Shown here: piece after piece, positions 55,801 through 64,000 of the stretch
How positions within the stretch are numbered: the first letter of the stretch is position 1
Layout: each line of letters opens with the position of its first letter
NCBI GenBank assembly: GCA_008973525.1
Contig: WACJ01000405.1
Location: forward strand, 496,001 to 560,000
Length of the DNA stretch: 64,000 nt
Source: Stenopsyche tienmushanensis
Lineage: Eukaryota > Arthropoda > Insecta > Trichoptera > Stenopsychidae
Reading direction: 5' to 3'
The notes under the pieces: generated by a model
Databases searched by the model: none
What the model saw: the letters and a program-made list of their open reading frames with translations, nothing else
What the model was told of the DNA's origin: nothing
Position numbers and translations under genes: made by a program

Positions 55801-58800
55801 CTTTTATTTAATATCAAATTTTAATTCATATCTGCAATTCAATAAAATTTTTAGTATGCAACTATAAATATTTATGGGTTTGTGAATAAACTTATGTTAA
55901 ATGGAACAAAAAATAAATAAAACTGCGAATATAAAAGTTCCGGATCAATTAAAATGGCTACCACTTTTATTTCTCATGTACAACGAAGCTTTTGTTAGCG
56001 GAGCAATTAATTAACACCGAAAGTTTGGAAGTTTCGCATTGAACCTGTAATTAATTACATCTTTTTTTCAATACAAACTCCCAGCAGACCGTCTCGATTT
56101 TTGTTATTCCAGTTTGTTTTCTCGTTGTTTGAAACTTTCTTCCGTTCTGGAGGAGATGCCTTTCCGGCCCTGGAATACTATGGATTTCATGGATGATATT
56201 TATTTAATGCACTTCAAGTATCTCAAAGTTATTCAGCTGCAAGAACTTTCCTCCGTTCGCCCGAGCTGAAATTATTTTTACTTAATATTAAAACGGTTTT
56301 AATGGAAGACAAAATGGAGAATCCATTCTCAAAGAATTAATCCCAAGCGGAGTGTTTGAAGTAAGTAATAATGACATTGTTCTTACACACCTAATCTCAC
56401 CACGGAAAACTTGTAAAGACTCGAGCTTGTTAACAAGAACGAAAGTATCATTTAAGTTTTGAAAATATACTATTAAGCAAACGATAAGGGAAATTTCCAT
56501 ATTAAATTTTAAGATTGTGTTTATACTTAACGTATTTTTCACTTGCAACCCCTTTTGCTATATGCATAAAATAAAGTATTAAACATAATTTTTCCGCATT
56601 GATCTAATTTAAATTTATATGAAGTCCAACGAATTAATATCGTTACCATTTTGGAATTAATTCCATCGATCCAAAAGCTCTCCCAAATTAAACCATCGTA
56701 AGCTCTCCAAAGCACAGTTAAAGCGCCAATATTATATTCGTTCGTTGCAATATTTTACTCCTATCAATTTTATAATTAATATATAATCTTGCCAAATTAT
56801 ATAAATATTATTATTTTAATCAACTTAATTATTGATCAAAACTAATACACCTGATCTATCAAAAAGTTTCATTTTTCTTATACAGCGAGTAATATTGACT
56901 TATAATATATGTAGGAATTTCAAAATATCCAATTAAATACATATTTCTATTCATCTTTTCTTTAAAAATACATAAAATAAGATCATTATATCAATAATAC
57001 CATCGATTGAAATCTTCATCTAAACATTTCTGAAGAAAATCTCATTTAAAAATTCATGAAAATAGGTGATATATTTAAATATTTTTTTTATTTAAACTAA
57101 TTAGCATGCAATATTGATTTTCACTCGAGTGCATACGCAACATGTGCGTGAAATTGGGAAATTTGTAATAACTCAAATTGGGTCTTAATTTTGGTAAATC
57201 CAAGCTTAGTGAAATTCAATTTTCAGATTCGCATATAAATATATTTTTTTCTTACCATAATTATCAATCCGTTCATTATTACTATGGAATGTGCATATAG
57301 CTAATATCTTCTGTTGAAACGATTTTGCTGCTTATTGCATCTGCATGAACGCTCACCCTTGGGGTTAAATCTGAAGATGTCAAGGGGGCGTCTGGTTGAA
57401 TGTCTAAATTACGGATTGTAATTTTGTTTGAACCTTAAGACATCAAATACATTTTAAAATAAAATTTTCTACCCAAATGAATCAATTAAATTATGCAAAG
57501 GAATAAAATTATATACCAAATGGGTGAATCTAAAGCATCCTTATATATAAAATATATCAGATTTTCAATTAAGTATCCTATGTATAGGGTAAAGTATATT
57601 TAACTGAAGCCACCTTTAGGTATTAAATTTTAATTAAAAAATATCTTTCAAGGTATTGAATTTTTTTCATCATGCCTTTAAAAAAAACAGCAATATCCCC
57701 AAATTAGAAATCGAACAAATCGGAATTCTTATGATGGAAAGTCCACAAAATTAATATCGAACCAAAATGTAATTTCGTACTCGGGTATAAATTTTACTCC
57801 CTTTGACAAATTTTTGTTCTATAATACGAAAAAATATATTTTCGTCGTAATGAGAATCAAAATTCATGTAAAATTTTGACATATAGCCAAATTAACTATT
57901 AATTAATTTAATTATTAATCAAAATGATTCCGTCAAATGCAAGCATCGTTTAATTCATGATATTCAAATACATGATTTTTTGAAGTGAAACTTTCATAAC
58001 AAACTTCCATGAGGTAGGATAAATTGGGCTAAACGAGACGAAAAATGAAACTTCAAGCGACAATTGACTAGAAATAGATGGAGAATCGTTTCTACCATCT
58101 GCGTCACATACGTCATAGACGCGTCTCGCGCATGCGCTGCGCTGACTATGGTATGCTGTATATGTAGCGTAAAGGAACCAGTGGCACTTTTTATATATTA
58201 CACAAACACAGCTTAATCTTTAAGTTAATGTTTTCTTCTCATGAGTTGTTATATTATATAGTCATTATTTGAATCATGATGGTAATATTAGGCCATGCAA
58301 TCTAACAATGCTGTATAACGTTTCTAATAATTCCTACGAATTAAAAATATTATGATTATTTCATTAGGATTGTCTAAAAAGATAATTTCACATGTCTACC
58401 ATTTTTTTCGTTATCGCTTAAACATTAGACCGACTCAGCCGGCCTTCAATAAATAAATACTATATTTGTTGTATTAGATTGTAAAAATTTAACAACCCAT
58501 CCGATCAGTCTTCTCTGGAAAATTTAGTTTTGTAATAAGAGTTCGAAATCTTTCTATAGACATGTTTTTTTTATAGCATCCAATCACAATGTCAGCGGTC
58601 CGAAAAGCGGACCGGATGGACACACAGATCTTGTGGCTACTTCTTCCTCTTTTAGGGATTTTTGTGGCATTTTCACTCAAAAATGCATATCTGGGGCCTT
58701 CTATGATCTCTACGATCACGGAAGCCTCATCAGAAGATAACTTACATTGCGCCAAATGACGTCACGAACGAGTCTAGGGAAAGTCTACACATAAAATATA

Positions 58801-58949
58801 TATATTCATCAATCTTACTAATTTATGCTGCTATCTTAGCTAGTTTTAAGTTACAAAATCTAGCTAGTTTCTTCCTCGCGTCTAAACCGCAGTTGGCCAC
58901 TAGAAGTTAAGAATAAGCGTGTCCTTGCGGACATTGATATTAAATTCAC
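55801..58949. other. Intergenic sequence with a promoter-like CpG patch
   Basis: At 58060-58170 a CpG-rich patch holds the 10-bp palindrome GCGCATGCGC (58128-58137), the core of an NRF1/erect wing site, next to two acgtca-like sequences. No gene is recognised downstream on either strand. The open minus frame 58489-58755 (88 codons) has no known domain. The remainder is A+T-rich. Confidence 0.4.
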
Positions 58950-59560
58950 ATTTTCCACCTTGCTGTGTACTTTTGTTGAACGGGTTGGCATGACCTCAAA
59001 TAGCGTACCAAAAAACAGCTCGGGTTAGTGGAGGGACTCCATTATTTTTTTGTCTCAGATGTGAAGTGATGGACCAATGTTTCATTCTGAATTGATACAA
59101 AAACTTGGTCTTATTGCTGTTAAACATCATCGTTATCTGCTGCATCTCCCTTCAAACTGAAGTTGGACTAGTGCTGGCAGTGAACCTGCGGTAGTATTCC
59201 CTTGAACTTAGAATAACCTCTTTTTTTCTTATCTGAAGTTGGTTCTGCAGAAATTTGATGAGCAAAAGGGATGGGCGCCTGGATGCTCTGCACGTAGCAT
59301 TTCCCGTAGGGTTAAAGATCAGTAGAAGATAATTCGCGCACTTACAGTTGACGATCATCCAATACCGTTTTGCGGATTTTCTTCCCCATTTCTGATGTGG
59401 TTACCTCATTTGGTCGACCATTGCGCTGTTCGTCTTGGCAGCTCGTACGGCCTCGTTTAAACTCTGCCACTCAACATCTTATTATTGTAAACGAAAGAGC
59501 AGACTCTTCGAGAGTAGAATATAGCTCGGATTTGATATTTGTTGGACTGAGAACTTTCAA
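58950..59560 (-). pseudogene. Mariner (SETMAR-type) transposase relic, N-terminal half
   Basis: On the minus strand, 59350-59475 gives VAEFKRGRTSCQDEQRNGRP followed by EVTTSEMGKKIRKTVLDD, the typical mariner linker between the two helix-turn-helix motifs. Then 59040-59090 gives NETLVHHFTSETKK, the block around the first catalytic Asp (DETWIHHF in the family), with Asn in place of Asp. Between these the frame is broken by stops and part is lost. The second and third Asp blocks and both termini were not found. Confidence 0.65.
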
Positions 59561-61370
59561 ATAAAATTATTATATCACTTAACGATTACCAATTTTTTTC
59601 ATGTCTACATACTCACCGAGAACGTTTACTATTGATGGATGCCAAACAAATACTAAACAACATAGCATCTTGAAACATATGATTTATAAAGCAGATACTT
59701 TTTATAATATTATTTTTTTTAAAAACAACAACCACCAGGGGGGGGGGGCACAAATTAGATACCACGGGTGCTTCATACCATTGTTACGGCTCTTTTTTGT
59801 CGGTCGTAGAAAATCCATGTTATGCCTAAGCACCTATTTTGTTAATCAATGAGTTTTGACTGGTTCCATACTATGATCCTTGAAGTTTTCGTGATGATAT
59901 AATGTAAATTTTATTCAATTAGTGATGTTAATATGCCATTATCGAAATTTGATGTTCTTCCTGATCTAAGTGCATTTGCTTACCTGATTAAAACTTTAGT
60001 AATCAGCTTTGACATCTTTTGGGTGTTGACACTTCTTCATTATGATCATTAATCATTTTGATTGCTTAATTTGCCATCTTGCTAAAGTCAAAAAAACAGC
60101 ATAGGAAGTGTCAAATGAACGTCACCAGTTTCGAGTTGAATTAACATCATTAAAGAATAAACACGCCACGAATGCGCCCTTATTTGTATACTATGTATGG
60201 TACGAGCATAGAAAATAGAGTTCGATCTTATTCTTACAAAAAACACATTCCTTCGTGTATTTTGCATAAATGTACCATCTAACTTTGACGTTTGATTCGG
60301 AATATTCGGATGTAATTCAGCGTCGGAGCGTTACATTGTAATATGCTCGAGTGTAAAATATTTCCAATATTAAATGAGTATGCACATGAGCATATCTTTG
60401 CATCAGACACTGTCTGGATGAATCCTGTGTGACACCATAAATTCTTTTACGATCGGGAGAGCATATAAGGAATAAATGAAACTTTTCGTAGAAGCACCAA
60501 CATAAGGTCGGCAGGTGCAACAATAATGCGCCAATAGCTATTGCATTTGGCTGGCGCGGTGCAAACACCGCACTACACCGGTTATTTGTGGTGCATCCTC
60601 ATGCAAATTGTGTCGCTCTGAAGAGGCTTTCAGCCTTGCGGCCATTATCATCGGGACTCGGCCTTATTTATTCATTGCTTTAGTCGACTATTTCCCCTGC
60701 GCCAAACAATGAATCAACACGACGTATTTATTCGCACTGGGAAACATTCATGGGCAACTTTAATTTAAATGTTTACTCGCATTGCTGCTTAAGACTCATT
60801 TCATGCACTAAAAACTGCAGCCTTGCACTGTTGTTTTTGTGAATTGCCCTAATGCACACGCGAGAGCTCATTTTTTGGTACGAATTATGCTCTCCTTTTA
60901 ATGGGTATTGTATAATGCTCCAGGTGCTGGGTGTGTATTATTTTTTTAAATGCTTGTATTTACGGCATCGGACATCCCTTGGGTTGCAAGATATAAAAGC
61001 AGAAAATTCACGTAAAAAAATAAAATGGGTTTATAATAAGGACTCGGGTTGTTCCAGGTTGTCTCGATTAAGATTTTCCGAGAGGATGTCTAAGAATCAG
61101 GGGAAATTCATTTAAAGCATCTCTGGAGACTCAGGATCTATTTTATATTTCAATTTATACATGGCGTATAAAAAACAAGTAAAATTATGTATATTAGGTC
61201 CATAATATAAGATTAAAAATACAAACATTTTATCCTTTTAGATTTTTATAGATGGCCTCGTTGTATATATTTTTTATTGAATAGATCTATCTATTATAAT
61301 AGGCTAAATTGAAGATGTGAAAGTGCTGATAAGAGCTATTTTTTTAAATTATATTTAAATTTAAAAAATA
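59561..61370. other. Intergenic sequence, no recognised gene
   Basis: Contains an 11-G homopolymer at 59738-59748 and a more complex patch at 60270-60860. No gene or element is recognised. Confidence 0.5.
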
Positions 61371-61372
61371 TA

Positions 61373-62168
61373 TTGGGGTGTCCCATAAGTTTTTTTCGTT
61401 TTCATATTGAGAAAAATATAAACAATAATTTGTATTACATCAAAATTTATTGAATAATATATGATCCATTCTGTTTTATTACCTTTCTTTATCTCTTCGG
61501 AAGCTGCATAATGCCTTCTTGCCAAAATTTTCCAGGTTTGTTTGCAAAATATTGATCAAGGTACATTTTTATATCATTTTTTGAATTAAAATATTTACCA
61601 CGTAAAGAATTTTTAAACGAAAGAAATAAATAATAATCTGAAGGGGCAATGTTCGGAGAGTATGGAGGATGAGGTAAAACATCCCAGTCAAATACAACAA
61701 TATTTTGTTGAATTGATCGTTTCACCTTGCTGAAGTAGCTCATAATAAACTACCCCCTTCCAGTCCCACCAAATGCATAGCAAAACTTTTTTTGGATGTA
61801 GGCCAGGTTTAGCTACAGTTAAAGCTTCTGTACCCTTGGTCCAAGACCGTTTACGTTCGATATTCTCATAGAGTATCCAAATCTCATCTCCAGTGACGAG
61901 TCTCTTCAAAAGAGGTTGGCTATTGTGTCGTTGGAGAAGAAGATCGCATGTTGAAATACGCTGAAGTTTATTTGAGTCAGTCAGTTGATAAAGAAGCCAC
62001 ATATCTGAACGATTGATGTAGCTCAATTTTGTCAGATGATTATGGACGGATGTTCGTGGAATTTCTAACTTGTTAGCTATTTCGCGAACAGTATATCGCG
62101 GGTTTTCTTCAACCATGGCTATGATGAGATCTGTGTTCATTTGCGAAAAAACTTATGGGACAACCTAA
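61373..62168 (-). mobile_element. Non-autonomous mariner with intact TIRs and TA duplication
   Basis: The ends are inverted repeats with TA directly outside (61371-61372 and 62169-62170): ttggggtgtcccataag on the left and, inward on the other strand, ttaggttgtcccataag on the right, both continuing into a T-run and cg. At 796 bp it is well short of the roughly 1.3 kb of full mariners. The family moves by cut and paste at TA. The ends look fit to be recognised by a matching transposase, but its own coding region is broken (see next entry). Confidence 0.85.
61489..62140 (-). pseudogene. Mariner transposase, deleted and frameshifted
   Basis: The N-terminal piece (61688-62140, 150 codons) begins at the second helix-turn-helix (ENPRYTVREIANKLEIPRTS) and runs through RLVTGDEIWILYENIERKRS, with the first catalytic Asp in TGDE, to WWDWKGVVYYELL. 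The C-terminal piece (61489-61743, another frame) has HPPYSPNIAPSDYYLF with the last catalytic Asp. Between them the block with the second catalytic Asp (HxDNARPH in the family) is missing. The first helix-turn-helix is also missing: the first ATG is only 3 bp from the right inverted repeat. Family members are about 345 residues. It cannot encode an active enzyme. Confidence 0.85.
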
Positions 62169-62170
62169 TA

Positions 62171-64000
62171 TAATATACAGCATCAAGAGCACGCAAAACA
62201 ATTTGGGAGACATAGAAAAGCATGTTTCTGATGGATATATAGTTTGAAACAGCTAATGGTCATGATAATATAAGCATCCTCTTAGGTCATAATGAATCTA
62301 ATAAATATCGCTATCTATTAGAGAAATTGGGCAAAAAAATTGATTGTTAAAAATATGATAATTCCTTTCTAAGTCAACTTATTAACACATTCCTGTCGGG
62401 TTATGCATAGCATTGTCGCTTGACGCGTGGCGTATTTAAGATTATCCCGTACAGACCCTTTTTTAACGCTTCAACGAACACAGCAGTGACACAGGTACGT
62501 CCATACAGGTCGGACACCCGTCGACGACTGATTATGCTTTGTATTTATATACTCTCCCTAATAATAATATTTTGCCTCTCCCTTTCCCTCTTTCTATTTT
62601 CTCTTTCTAATAAAATTAATACATTTATAAAAAAAATATGTTTTAATTATAAATTAATACAGTAGCTTATATTGTATTAAGATTGATGAATTTCATTTCT
62701 TTACAAAGGTCATAATGATTTTTTTTTATGATATAACAATATGTTTGTACTGTAAACGTACTAAATTATTAGAAAAAATGGACGCATTCAACAGAGACAT
62801 TACACGCGTAAACTCTTTTTTGTGTAATTTTGTAAATGTGTACTTTTTTATGAACTGTGGCTAAATATTTGTATAAACATATGCAAATTGAATATAATAC
62901 AGTACAAATTGAATATGATCCTCTGCAACGATAAAAAGTTTGAGAACAAGTTCTTCTTATTCCCTTTGCTTTGATAATTGACAAAAACAATTAATGTTTA
63001 ATTAACAATTGATTTTTTGTTTCGTTTTAGCAATGGTATAACTCCTCTTTTACATTTATGAAATGCGTCGAAAATTGGTGTTCCAGACGAGGCACATACA
63101 AATTTGAAGTGTCCGTCAAAGCGTTAAAAAACGACCGTCAAAAGCGACCCGTATTTATTGGGTTTAGGCGATAGTAGTTGTGTTTTTGAAGGAAAATATG
63201 AATATTCATTCACAAATATGCCAATGAATGATTTTATAAGCATCTAAAATATTTTTTTGTTACAGTTAGTCTGTAAAAAAGAAAATATGATCAATATTCT
63301 CCGACGTCATTTTGATCCAACATATCCCACCAAAAACCGATCCTATATTTTTTTGCATGGAATAATTTCAATGTTGATATATACCTATAAAATAACATAA
63401 TATGAATATTTGGGAAATGTAGCTTTAATATGATAAAACCTATTCTGGAAGCATACGTTCGTCTGTGTGAAACCATATCTAATGCCTTTATCAGTTCAAA
63501 GTTGATTATATTAAACATTTTCAATGAAATGTCTTTTCAATCTGAATAAATTAATTAACCGCTTTTGCCTAATTAATTATTATCATGTTTGGATTTAAAA
63601 AAGTAATTGCGTATAAAAATCTCACAACACAGCGCTTTCATTTGGCTTTTGGATCTCAATTGCAATCCATTAAAAGTTCTTCTAATGAATAGATTGCAGG
63701 GCAATAAAAGCAGATTGAGAGACACAATTACCTTGTAAACAGGCAGCAAGTCAGAGTGTTTGATCGAGTTACAAAGAAAACCATAGGCTAAGCCTTCCAT
63801 TAACTCCCTACTGTGCAATTGTATTGGACCGAATCCGGCCCTGGCGGTAACTGTGTGGTAACCGGTTAATTAGACGTCCCAACCGATTCTGCATCCAATG
63901 AATGAGGCTCCCCTTTTAATGGAGAGATAAGCTCTACTCAACATACATTTGAGTGCGAACAAAATAGCTGGAATATCAGGCAAAAGAAAATATGCCAGAT
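62171..64000. other. Intergenic sequence, no recognised gene
   Basis: More complex patches at 62390-62540, 63060-63180 and 63600-63960 lie among A+T-rich sequence. Open frames are below 85 codons, with no recognised domain. Confidence 0.5.

Noticed and set aside
59738..59748. Run of 11 G as a possible G-quadruplex.
   Set aside because: It is a single homopolymer without separate G-tracts and could also be a sequencing or assembly artefact.

Overview
The window is A+T-rich eukaryotic DNA, almost certainly from an arthropod and probably an insect. The grounds are insect-like 5S rRNA genes and a TE population of mariner, Tigger, hAT-like and piggyBac-like (TTAA) elements. No host protein-coding gene could be recognised. 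Apart from the RNA genes, everything identifiable is transposon debris in low-complexity intergenic sequence.

The dominant content is three tandem 5S rDNA arrays totalling 82 full-length 118-nt genes plus broken edge copies, with a unit of about 232 bp. Array 1 (4742-12488, minus strand) has 33 full copies. Array 2 (29628-38820, minus strand) has 39. Array 3 (41169-43553, plus strand) has 10. Arrays 2 and 3 are divergent: their 5' sides face each other across about 2.3 kb holding a Tigger relic and a possible reverse-transcriptase relic. Each gene ends in a perfect 9-bp helix I and carries an internal pol III control region. In nearly all copies it is followed about 10 nt downstream by a T-run terminator. 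The genes are nearly identical, but spacers fall into several types arranged in blocks and dimers, as unequal exchange and conversion would leave. Array 1 contains subfamilies with T61 or C52, array 3 copies 3-10 share T40, and four copies of array 2 have only T3 at the proximal terminator.

The rest is gene-poor. 1-4741 holds a mariner 3' end and unassigned sequence. 12489-29627 holds a duplicated 125-bp repeat, a hAT-like MITE, two piggyBac-like MITEs (one with three copies of an 18-bp palindrome) and a mariner relic. 43554-64000 holds two mariner relics, a TTAA-type MITE with a mariner relic nested in it, another piggyBac-like MITE, and a mariner at 61373-62168 with intact inverted repeats but a gutted transposase.

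All 60-160-codon open frames repeating every 232 bp are translations of rDNA, not proteins. No CRISPR array, tRNA or prokaryotic feature was seen. Functionally the window is a 5S rRNA locus: pol III would transcribe the arrays to supply the large-subunit 5S RNA, and the surrounding elements appear dead or non-autonomous.
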